This document shows positions 1 to 6,612 of a DNA stretch of 17,843 bases, one piece after another; the stretch's first letter is position 1; every line of letters starts with the position of its first letter. Made by a program: the position numbers and the translations under genes. The DNA is from Oscillospiraceae bacterium. GTDB taxonomy: Bacteria; Bacillota; Clostridia; Oscillospirales; Oscillospiraceae. The stretch is taken from the NCBI GenBank assembly GCA_028691385.1, contig JAQUZL010000027.1:1-17843 (forward strand). The letters run 5' to 3'. The notes beneath the pieces are model-generated. The model did not search any database. It was not told the origin of the DNA and worked only from the letters and a program-made list of their open reading frames with translations.

Positions 1-307
1 TGCTGCTGGCAGTCTGTTCGGCGTCGCGCAGCAGATCGGCGGCTTTGCGCTGCGCCTGCGCGACCAATTCCTCCGCTGTGCGCTGCGCGGCAACCAGTGT
101 CTTTTTCATGCTGTCTTCCTGATTGCGATATTCCTCCAGCTTGTCCACGAGAACCTTCATTTTGCTTTTCAAAACAGAGTTTTCTTTGTACAGGGTAATA
201 TAATCATCAATCAGCGGCTCGAGAAATTCGTCAACAGACTCCATATCATAACCGCCAAAGACAGCTTTGGCGAAGGTACGTTCCTGCACTTCCTGCGGTG
301 TGAACAT
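1..307 (-). CDS. divIVA: DivIVA-domain cell-division protein, N-terminal part (gene continues past the left edge)
   Basis: The gene starts with ATG at 307 and is open to position 1, so about the first 102 residues are present. The N-terminus (MFTPQEVQERTFAKAVFGGY, then DMESVDEFLEPLIDDY) matches the DivIVA membrane-binding motif, where an FxxxxxGY-type segment is followed by VDEFL. From about residue 35 the sequence becomes a charged, Ala/Gln/Glu-rich heptad pattern typical of the DivIVA coiled coil. DivIVA proteins bind negatively curved membrane at septa and poles and recruit division or wall-synthesis partners. A strong AAGGAGGATACATC leader fixes the start. sepF ends 21 nt upstream, so the two are probably co-transcribed. 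The C-terminus, which would separate DivIVA from GpsB-like relatives, is not visible. Confidence 0.9.
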   Translation of the reverse strand, partial: MFTPQEVQERTFAKAVFGGYDMESVDEFLEPLIDDYITLYKENSVLKSKMKVLVDKLEEYRNQEDSMKKTLVAAQRTAEELVAQAQRKAADLLRDAEQTASS

Positions 308-328
308 GATGTATCCTCCTTGACGCGT

Positions 329-796
329 TTACAGATAAAGGCCGTTGTTCTCCAGTTCGTCGATCAGATCGCCAACGATGTCAACGTTATACGGTGTGAT
401 GATATAGGTGGAAACGGCCACTTTTTTGATTTTTCCATCGAGGGCATAGGCGCAGCCGGACAAAAAGTCCACTAGGCGGCGGGCAACTTCCTTGTTGGTC
501 TGCTCGAGATTCAGCACGACCGCGCAGCGCTCGCGCAGATGCTCGGCAATCTCCGACACATTGTCAAACCGATCCGGCTTCACCAGCACAACCTGCAGCT
601 GGGTGGTGGTGTTGATGTTGACCACCTTGTTTTTCCGATCGCTGGAACTGGTGAAACTGGTATCGTCAAATGCGGAGACCGGCTTGCTGGGCTTGGCGGC
701 TGGTTTCTGTTCCGGCTCGTCGAAATCATCAAAATCGTCGGCGCCATCATCATCGTAAGGCTTAATCAGCTTTTTCATTTCATCCATAAATCCCAT
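329..796 (-). CDS. sepF: Cell division protein SepF
   Basis: This 155-residue protein has the SepF layout. A short amphipathic N-terminus (MGFMDEMKKLIKPY) is the predicted membrane anchor. An Asp/Glu-rich then Pro/Ser/Lys-rich linker covers about residues 16-60. The folded domain at about 65-155 contains the conserved LVKPDRFDNVSEIAEHLRE and LNLEQTNKEVARRLVDFLSG stretches. SepF bundles FtsZ filaments and tethers the Z-ring to the membrane, with a role overlapping that of FtsA. The ribosome binding site GGAGGA at 804-809 decides the start. yggS lies 32 nt upstream and divIVA 21 nt downstream. In Bacillus subtilis ylmG and ylmH lie between sepF and divIVA, and neither is present here. Confidence 0.96.
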   Translation of the reverse strand: MGFMDEMKKLIKPYDDDGADDFDDFDEPEQKPAAKPSKPVSAFDDTSFTSSSDRKNKVVNINTTTQLQVVLVKPDRFDNVSEIAEHLRERCAVVLNLEQTNKEVARRLVDFLSGCAYALDGKIKKVAVSTYIITPYNVDIVGDLIDELENNGLYL

Positions 797-828
797 TTAT
801 AAATCCTCCAGAACACATTTCGTGTATG

Positions 829-1530
829 TCAGTTGTTATAATTGCGCGCACCGAAAATAGCGGTGCCAACGCGCACCATCGTGCTGCCTGCGGCTATGGC
901 GTCGGCAAAATCCCCGCTCATGCCCATAGACAGGCAGTCTATACGGGTATTATCGTATTTTTTTGCGCGCATGTCAACATAAAGCGCATGCATTTCTTCA
1001 AAATATCGCAGGTTATCCCCCGAATTTTCACTAACTGGAGGAATTGCCATAAATCCCCGCAGGAAAAGGGCAGGATATGCAGTCATGGCCGCTGCGGCGT
1101 CTTTTGCGGCGGCTGCGCTGAAGCCGGATTTGCTCTGCTCGGAAGCAATATTGACCTCCAGAAGAATGTCCTGCCGGATGCCGCGCGCAGCGGCAAGCTG
1201 GGCAATCAGCTCCAGCAGCGCCAGATTATCAACCGATTGAATGCAATCGGCAACGCCCACCACCTGCCGCGCTTTGTTTTTTTGCAGATGGCCGATGAAG
1301 TGCAGCGGACGCCCTACGTAGGCGCCCAGCGCGTGCTTTTGCGTCAGCTCCTGCACACGGTTTTCACCGCAGCAGTCCACGCCTGCGGCGATAGCAGCGC
1401 GCACGGCGTCGGCATCGTTCATTTTGGTTGCGGCACAGAGCTGAATCTCGGCCGGGTCGCGCCCGGCGCGAATGGCGGCGTCGGCCATTTGCTGCTTGAT
1501 TCGCTTTACATTTTCTGCGATGGTATCCAT
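829..1530 (-). CDS. yggS: YggS/YlmE-family PLP-binding protein (pyridoxal phosphate homeostasis)
   Basis: The 233-residue product is a single PLP-binding TIM barrel of the YggS/PROSC/YlmE family, which buffers pyridoxal 5'-phosphate and has no confirmed enzymatic reaction. The PLP lysine is in LCAATKMNDADAV (about K36). Other family motifs are GENRVQE, HFIGHLQKNKAR, LSMGMSGDFADAI and VRVGTAIFG, the last two forming the phosphate-binding end. The chosen ATG (1528-1530) has GGAAAGG about 10 nt upstream and gives the family's normal length. Longer in-frame starts run into the adaptor gene and encode unrelated sequence. Only 1 nt separates the adaptor gene's stop from this start, so translational coupling is likely. 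Its position before sepF matches the ylmE-sepF order of Bacillus. Confidence 0.95.
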   Translation of the reverse strand: MDTIAENVKRIKQQMADAAIRAGRDPAEIQLCAATKMNDADAVRAAIAAGVDCCGENRVQELTQKHALGAYVGRPLHFIGHLQKNKARQVVGVADCIQSVDNLALLELIAQLAAARGIRQDILLEVNIASEQSKSGFSAAAAKDAAAAMTAYPALFLRGFMAIPPVSENSGDNLRYFEEMHALYVDMRAKKYDNTRIDCLSMGMSGDFADAIAAGSTMVRVGTAIFGARNYNN

Positions 1531-1531
1531 A

Positions 1532-2746
1532 TTAGTATACGACCTTTCCGTCATAAAGATCTGTGGCGTTGATGAGAATTTCATCTCCGGGCCAGAGGTT
1601 TTTGGTACTGCTTTTATCCTGTGCGACAATATAGGCGTCGTCGGTTTCATACAAAATGGTGATGGGCTTCCACTTGGCGGTGGAGGCCTCCTTGATATAG
1701 ACGCCGCTTGCATCGTCAGCGATGCGCACCGCCAGCTTTGGCACGCGCAGACCGCTGTACGAATGAAACACAATGCTGGCGCTCACCTTGCGCATGGAGG
1801 TAGTCTGGGACAGATAGTTGTCACAGGAGAGCACAACGATGCATTTTCCATTTTCGGCGTCGGAGATGCGCGTGATCTGCATGGGAATCTCCTGCGTCAT
1901 GCCCTGCGCAAAGGCGACGGACACGGTGCTGCGCCCCAGCAGCTCCGAGGCATACGCCTGCGGCACGGCGGTGACGTAATACCACGTCTTATCGTAGATC
2001 AGCTTGCCGAAATTGACCGTGGGAACCGGTCCGGCGCGGTCAGAAAGCGCATCAAACGCAGATACCGTGAGAAGGCTCAGGCCTGACACGGTGAGCACTG
2101 ATTCGTAACCGTCCACATTGCCGGAAAAATAGCCGCTGCGATCCGCCGTGATGACGCCCACGGAGCTCGATGCAGTGCGCTGCAGCGCGGAAAGATCCGC
2201 TGCGGCAGCGGCGATCTCCTCAGGCAGAGAGGCGTCGCTGCCGGCGTCGGTATAGCGGCTGACAACAAGCGCCTTGAGAGAATCCGTGAGACTGGCGGCG
2301 GCATTCATATCCCGCCGGCTCACATGGATGGAAAGCTGTGAAAACTGGTCGCACAGCTGCGCGTCGGCGGAAACGGCGTCCGACGCGGTGGAAGCGTCCG
2401 TGTTGAGCGCAATCAGCTGCGCAAGCTTGGCTTCCAGCGACAGAACCTGCTCATGGTGCTGCTGGGCTTCGGCATCGGTATAACCGCTGGCAATGACCTG
2501 CCCAACGCCCACCTTGTCGCCCTCGGAACGGGTTGGGATGGTGATGGGGAAGCGCGAGGCCAAAACGGATTCATTGCGCACGAAGTAGCCGGAGGACACA
2601 TAGGTCTCTCCGGCTTCATACGCGACTGCGGTGGCGGTAAGCATGGAGTTATTCTGGAGGGACCGGTACGCGGTGACGCCAAAAAAAATACAGACGGCCA
2701 GCAATAAGACAATCACGGCGATTCTTCCGAATGTTCGGCTTTTCAT
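1532..2746 (-). CDS. HlyD/RND-type membrane-fusion adaptor-like protein
   Basis: The product is about 404 residues. It starts with a positively charged MKSRTFGR and a single membrane segment at about residues 8-26 (IAVIVLLLAVCIFFGV). A barrel-sandwich (lipoyl-like) half follows at about 45-95, containing ITIPTRSEGDKVGVGQVIA. Next comes a helical, possibly coiled-coil stretch (about 95-200, rich in Ala/Leu/Gln/Asp), then beta-rich barrel sequence to the end (VPKLAVRIADDASGVYIKE, WPGDEILINATDLYDGKVVY). This order fits HlyD/AcrA-type adaptor proteins. The ATG at 2744-2746 is preferred because AAGGGAGGG lies at 2751-2759; an upstream in-frame ATG at 2815 has no such site and falls inside hfq. No partner transporter is in the window. 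A role in export or in the envelope near the division site is inference only. Confidence 0.75.
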   Translation of the reverse strand: MKSRTFGRIAVIVLLLAVCIFFGVTAYRSLQNNSMLTATAVAYEAGETYVSSGYFVRNESVLASRFPITIPTRSEGDKVGVGQVIASGYTDAEAQQHHEQVLSLEAKLAQLIALNTDASTASDAVSADAQLCDQFSQLSIHVSRRDMNAAASLTDSLKALVVSRYTDAGSDASLPEEIAAAAADLSALQRTASSSVGVITADRSGYFSGNVDGYESVLTVSGLSLLTVSAFDALSDRAGPVPTVNFGKLIYDKTWYYVTAVPQAYASELLGRSTVSVAFAQGMTQEIPMQITRISDAENGKCIVVLSCDNYLSQTTSMRKVSASIVFHSYSGLRVPKLAVRIADDASGVYIKEASTAKWKPITILYETDDAYIVAQDKSSTKNLWPGDEILINATDLYDGKVVY

Positions 2747-2762
2747 AAGTCCCTCCCTTGCG

Positions 2763-2987
2763 TCACACTCCGCCGCTATGCTGCACGCCGGTCGGCGTGA
2801 TGGTGGAGATGGCATGCTTATAGATGTAGTGCTGCTTTCCCTCGGCCTCGAGTTTTAGCATAAAGCTGTCGAACGATGCAATTGTGCCGCGCAGCTGAAA
2901 ACCATTCATCAGAAACACCGTAACCGGCGTCCGGGCCTTGCGCGCCTCGTTCAAAAAGACATCCTGCAAATTTACGTTTTTATCCAT
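2763..2987 (-). CDS. hfq: RNA chaperone Hfq
   Basis: The 74-residue product is a complete Sm-like Hfq. Residues 1-14 (MDKNVNLQDVFLNE) include the conserved NLQDxFLN helix. Sm1 is PVTVFLMNGFQLRGTIASFD and Sm2 is YIYKHAISTITP, with the YKHAIS signature of the RNA-binding pore. The C-terminal tail is very short, as in gram-positive Hfq. Hfq forms a hexameric ring that pairs small RNAs with mRNAs and binds A-rich RNA. AAGGAG at 2996-3001, 8 nt upstream, selects the ATG at 2985-2987. Another in-frame ATG lies 11 codons upstream at 3020, six bases past the miaA stop, but has no good binding site. The initiation region lies inside a perfect inverted repeat (separate entry). The miaA-hfq adjacency is a widely conserved arrangement. 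Confidence 0.96.
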   Translation of the reverse strand: MDKNVNLQDVFLNEARKARTPVTVFLMNGFQLRGTIASFDSFMLKLEAEGKQHYIYKHAISTITPTGVQHSGGV

Positions 2988-3020
2988 GAGTATTACTCCT
3001 TTTTCTATCGTAATACTCAT
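2986..3020 (-). promoter_or_regulatory. Hairpin enclosing the hfq ribosome binding site
   Basis: Two perfect 11-nt arms, ATGAGTATTAC (3020-3010 on the minus strand) and GTAATACTCAT (2996-2986), enclose a 13-nt loop GATAGAAAAAGGA. The loop carries an A-rich run and most of the Shine-Dalgarno AAGGAG. The 3' arm ends within the hfq start codon, so folding would pair the A and U of the AUG and the 3' end of the binding site. A role in translational control, perhaps by Hfq binding the A-rich loop, is inference. Confidence 0.6.
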
Positions 3021-3026
3021 ATTCTA

Positions 3027-3968
3027 CTACCAGCTTTTGTCGAAAAAAGGAATATGCCGTCGCGCGCTTTGCAAAATCTCGTCATTTTCTGTTTCCGGCC
3101 TGCGAATGAGCCAGTGTATGGCCTGATTGCGCCGAAACCAGGTACGCTGGCGCTTGGCATAGCGCCGGGTGGCCAGCTTGATGGCCTCGGCGGCCTGCTC
3201 TGCGCTGCACCGGCCGCCAAGCGCCGCGACCATCTCGCGGTAGCCGATGGCCTGCATGGCGGTGGCCGAGTCCGGCACGCCGCGCGCAAGCAGCGCGCGC
3301 ACCTCTTCGGCAAGGCCTGCGGCAAGCATCTGCTCCACCCGCAGGTCGATCCGGGCGTAGAGATCGGCGCGATCCGCGAAGTCAAGCCCCAGCCATACGG
3401 GCGCGTGCTTTGGCGGTATCCGCTGTGTTTGCCGATCGTGCGCCGTGATGGAAATGCCGGTTTCTTCATAGACCTCGCAGGCGCGCAGAATCCGCTTGCG
3501 ATCGGACGGATGCAGCCGCGCGGCGGCGTCCGGGTCAAAGCCGGCAAGATACGAAAGCATGGCCTGCATGCCCTCGGCGTCCGCGCGCTGCTCGAGCGCC
3601 TGCCGTCTGCCGGTTTGGGGATAGGGCGCAAAGCTGCGCCCGGCAATCAGGCTGTCCACATAAAGCCCTGTGCCGCCCACAATGACGCAGGTTTTGCCGC
3701 GGGCAAGAATGTCCTGCAGAATCGGCTCCGCCTGGGCAACATAGCGCCCCACGGAATAGTCGTCCGCCGGATCGATGCAGCTTATCATGTGGTGCGGGAT
3801 TCCCTGCATCTCGTCCGGCGTAGGCTTTGCGGTGCCGATGTCCATGTCGCGATAGAGCTGCATGGAGTCACAGGAGAGCACCTCGCCGTCCAATCGTTTA
3901 CATAATTCAATTGCCAGCCCGGTCTTTCCGGATGCGGTCGGGCCGACCACACAGATCAGTTTTTCCAT
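3027..3968 (-). CDS. miaA: tRNA dimethylallyltransferase MiaA
   Basis: MiaA transfers a dimethylallyl group from DMAPP to N6 of A37 in tRNAs that read UNN codons, giving i6A. The 313-residue product has the P-loop GPTASGKT (residues 9-16), the catalytic-Asp motif LSCDSMQLYRDMDIGTAKP (Asp about 34), the PHHMI segment, VGGTGLY and, near the C-terminus, RRYAKRQRTWFRRN, all diagnostic. The start ATG (3966-3968) directly abuts the mutL stop with no gap, and AAGAGGG at the end of mutL serves as the binding site, so translation is probably coupled. hfq follows 39 nt downstream. The next enzyme of the pathway, MiaB, is encoded at the head of the same cluster. Confidence 0.97.
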   Translation of the reverse strand: MEKLICVVGPTASGKTGLAIELCKRLDGEVLSCDSMQLYRDMDIGTAKPTPDEMQGIPHHMISCIDPADDYSVGRYVAQAEPILQDILARGKTCVIVGGTGLYVDSLIAGRSFAPYPQTGRRQALEQRADAEGMQAMLSYLAGFDPDAAARLHPSDRKRILRACEVYEETGISITAHDRQTQRIPPKHAPVWLGLDFADRADLYARIDLRVEQMLAAGLAEEVRALLARGVPDSATAMQAIGYREMVAALGGRCSAEQAAEAIKLATRRYAKRQRTWFRRNQAIHWLIRRPETENDEILQSARRHIPFFDKSW

Positions 3969-5882
3969 TTAGACCCTCTTGAACTGCTTTTCCAGCTCCC
4001 GCCGGGTCAGCACAATGCAGACCGGACGGCCGTGGGGGCAGTATTTAATATCGTCGCGGAGCAGCACCTCGCGCACCAGCGCCTCGCGCTCCACAGGTGA
4101 GGTATGCCAGCCGCCCTTGATCGCGGCTTTGCAGGCAATGGTATGCAGCACGTTGTCGCGCAGCGCCATGGGGTCGGGATGGCGGTTGGCGCGGAACAGC
4201 TCCGCCATCGCCGCAAGCGAATCCTCGGCGTCGTCCGCGTCAATGTCCGACGGAACCTGACGGATGAGCACGCTGCCGCCGCCAAAATCCTCCAGCTCAT
4301 AGCCATAGTCGCGCAGCAGCGCGGCGTTTTGCAGCAGCAGCGCCGCGTCCTCCCGATCAAAATTGGCGGAAATCGGCGTGATGAGCAGCTGTGACATGAT
4401 GGTGTGCTTCTGCGCCTTCAGCTTTTCAAAGAGCACACGCTCATGCGCTGCATGCTTGTCGATGAGAAAGACCTCATCGCCCTGCTCGGCAATGATATAG
4501 GTGTTCAACATTTCGCCGATGACGTGAAAGGCAATCTGCTGCATGGGCAGCGCTTCCTGCACTGGCGGCTCATCAGGAAGCGGCGCCGGCGGCGTGGCTT
4601 TCTGCGTGGGAAGCGGAATGACCGGCGCTACGGGCGCGGAAGGACGGGGCGCGGCGATGGGCGAGGCCACCTCCGGCGGCCGTGATTCCGATGCGGCGGG
4701 CACAGCGGTGGTAAAGCCGGTCTGCGCCTTGGGAAAAACAGCGCCCAGCGCGCCCTGCGGCAGCGCCGCCTTGGGCACGGCGGCAACGGTTTCGGCGAAG
4801 CTGCGGAAATCGGCGGCGTCCATCGTCTTGTAAAAATCAGCCTTTCGTTGCGGCGCGCCAATCGGCGCGACATGCAGCGCGGCCTCCGGTCGAGGCGCTT
4901 GGTTCAGCACAGCCAGCACGCCATAGTGCACGGTATCGAACACGGCGCGCTCGGCCAGAAATTTGACCTCGGTTTTGGCCGGATGCACATTGACGTCCAC
5001 CGCTTCCGGCTGCACGGCAATGCACAGCACGCAGGCGGGAAAGCGCCCGACCATGATCTGGTTTTTGTAGGCGTCCTCCACGGCGGAAATCAGCGATTTG
5101 GATTTGATGTAGCGTCCATTGACAAAAAAGTGCTCATAGGCGTGACTGCCGCGCGTGGCGGTCGGCTTGGTCACAAAGCCGGTCACGTGCACATTCTCCC
5201 AGGTGTTGTCCACCGGAATCATTTCCATGGCAGTCTGGCGGCCAAGAATGGCATAGATGGCGCTGAGCAGCTTGCCGTCGCCGGGGGTAGACATGGCCTC
5301 TTCGCCGTCGCGCAGAAAGCGGAAGGCGACCTCCGGGTGCGCCAGCGCCTGCCGCTGCACCACGGCAAAGACATTTGCGCCCTCGGCAGTGTCACGCTTG
5401 AGAAACTTCATGCGGGCGGGGGTGTTGTAAAACAGGTTGCGCACAATGACGGTGGTGCCGTCCGGGCAGCCGGCCGGCTCGCGCTCGGTGACCACACCGG
5501 CATCCAGATGCAGAGAAACGCCCGCATCTGCGCCGCATTCTCGGGTCATCAGATCGATGCGGGACACCGAGCAGATGGCAGCCAGCGCTTCGCCGCGAAA
5601 GCCCAGCGTATGAATGGCGGCAAGATCGTCCGCACTGCGGATTTTACTGGTGGCGTGGCGCAAAAACGCCGTTTCGGCATCCTCCGGCGACATGCCGCAG
5701 CCGTTGTCTGTGACGCGAATAAAGGTGATGCCGCCGTTTTGAATCTCGACAGTCAGACTGGTTGCGCCGGCGTCGATGGCGTTTTCCGTCAGCTCCTTGA
5801 CAACGGAGCCGGGACGCTCAACCACTTCGCCCGCGGCGATCAGATCCGCCACATGGGTGGACAATTGATGAATTTTTGGCAT
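3969..5882 (-). CDS. mutL: DNA mismatch repair protein MutL (endonuclease type)
   Basis: The 637-residue protein has the GHKL ATPase N-terminus: ELTENAIDAGA (about 30-40), DNGCGM (59-64), HATSKI (76-81) and GFRGEAL (94-100). A Pro/Ala-rich linker at about 345-450 leads to the C-terminal dimerisation domain. That domain carries the metal-dependent nicking motifs DKHAAHERVLFE (about 475-486), ACKAAIK (583-589), CPHGRP (615-620) and a terminal FKR, so this is the nuclease form found in bacteria without MutH. MutL is recruited by MutS at mismatches and nicks the strand to be removed. The start ATG follows GGGAGGC at 5889-5895, which lies directly after the CPBP gene stop. miaA abuts downstream. 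Confidence 0.97.
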   Translation of the reverse strand: MPKIHQLSTHVADLIAAGEVVERPGSVVKELTENAIDAGATSLTVEIQNGGITFIRVTDNGCGMSPEDAETAFLRHATSKIRSADDLAAIHTLGFRGEALAAICSVSRIDLMTRECGADAGVSLHLDAGVVTEREPAGCPDGTTVIVRNLFYNTPARMKFLKRDTAEGANVFAVVQRQALAHPEVAFRFLRDGEEAMSTPGDGKLLSAIYAILGRQTAMEMIPVDNTWENVHVTGFVTKPTATRGSHAYEHFFVNGRYIKSKSLISAVEDAYKNQIMVGRFPACVLCIAVQPEAVDVNVHPAKTEVKFLAERAVFDTVHYGVLAVLNQAPRPEAALHVAPIGAPQRKADFYKTMDAADFRSFAETVAAVPKAALPQGALGAVFPKAQTGFTTAVPAASESRPPEVASPIAAPRPSAPVAPVIPLPTQKATPPAPLPDEPPVQEALPMQQIAFHVIGEMLNTYIIAEQGDEVFLIDKHAAHERVLFEKLKAQKHTIMSQLLITPISANFDREDAALLLQNAALLRDYGYELEDFGGGSVLIRQVPSDIDADDAEDSLAAMAELFRANRHPDPMALRDNVLHTIACKAAIKGGWHTSPVEREALVREVLLRDDIKYCPHGRPVCIVLTRRELEKQFKRV

Positions 5883-5897
5883 ATTTTTGCCTCCCGG

Positions 5898-6599
5898 TCA
5901 AAACAGATGCAAGCCGAGTGATACGGCGTTGATGGCGGCGTGAACCAGAAACGGCGCCCAGATGTTGCCGGCTTTTTCATAGGTCCAGCCCAGCGCGATC
6001 CCGGCGGGAATATAGCCGATGGCGCAAAACAGCAGGGTTTGCACGGACACCATTCCGGCGTAGCTCCACAGCGCAATCGCGCCGTAGACCAGAATGGAGA
6101 GCACATAGGCAAGGTATCGGTAGCGGCGCGCGATCGTGCCGAACAGCAGGCCGCGCACCAAAAGCTCTTCAGTCAGCGGCGCAAGCAGCACCGCAAAAAC
6201 GACGCTTGCGCCATAGTGAATCTGCGAAAGGCTTTGCACTGCGGCATTGGCTGGGTTTTCCAACGTCGGCGCGAGGTAGGAGAGCACAAAATTCAGCGCC
6301 CAGTTGGCGGCGAAATAAAACACAAAGCCAAGAATGGCGGCTTGCACAAACGCCCAAAAGTTCCCGGCAATATTGCCCAGTGAGCGGAACAAAAACCGGT
6401 GAAAGATCACAATCGTTATAACAAAGTTGCAGATGGCGCAGGTGAGCGTCAGCTGCGCAGCGGTCAGTGAAACCGCCAGCAGGTTCAGAAGCAGCGGAAG
6501 CACCAGCTGCAGCAGGACGATGTAGAACGGAAAATAGATCCAGCCAAGCACCTGCTCCGGGATGTTCATGGCGGCCCCAAGGCCGTGACTTCTGCGCAT
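5898..6599 (-). CDS. CPBP-family intramembrane metalloprotease-like protein
   Basis: This 233-residue, strongly hydrophobic protein has about six to seven membrane segments. It shows the CPBP (Rce1/Abi-like) signature: TEELLVRGLLFG contains the catalytic EExxxR (E144, E145, R149), and WAPFLVHAAINAV near the C-terminus supplies the last His and Asn (H220, N224). The middle FxxxH motif aligns with VYGAIALWSY, where the His position is Ala (about A176), so activity is doubtful. Members cleave proteins within membranes; bacterial substrates are mostly unknown. The start at 6597-6599 follows AAGGAGGG overlapping the mutS stop; an internal ATG at 6569 is an alternative. The gene lies between mutS (13 nt upstream) and mutL (15 nt downstream), so it is expected to be expressed with them. 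Confidence 0.85.
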   Translation of the reverse strand: MRRSHGLGAAMNIPEQVLGWIYFPFYIVLLQLVLPLLLNLLAVSLTAAQLTLTCAICNFVITIVIFHRFLFRSLGNIAGNFWAFVQAAILGFVFYFAANWALNFVLSYLAPTLENPANAAVQSLSQIHYGASVVFAVLLAPLTEELLVRGLLFGTIARRYRYLAYVLSILVYGAIALWSYAGMVSVQTLLFCAIGYIPAGIALGWTYEKAGNIWAPFLVHAAINAVSLGLHLF

Positions 6600-6612
6600 C
6601 GGCGCGCCCTCC

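Noticed and set aside
826..1572. Long plus-strand open frames opposite yggS, miaA, mutL, mutS, miaB and deoB
   Set aside because: These are by-products of GC-rich codon use: no ribosome binding sites, His/Gly/Arg-rich compositions and no recognisable domains.
1531..1773. N-terminal extension of YggS
   Set aside because: It overlaps the adaptor gene in another frame and reads as unrelated Pro/Ser-rich sequence; the ATG at 1530 has a binding site and gives the family length.
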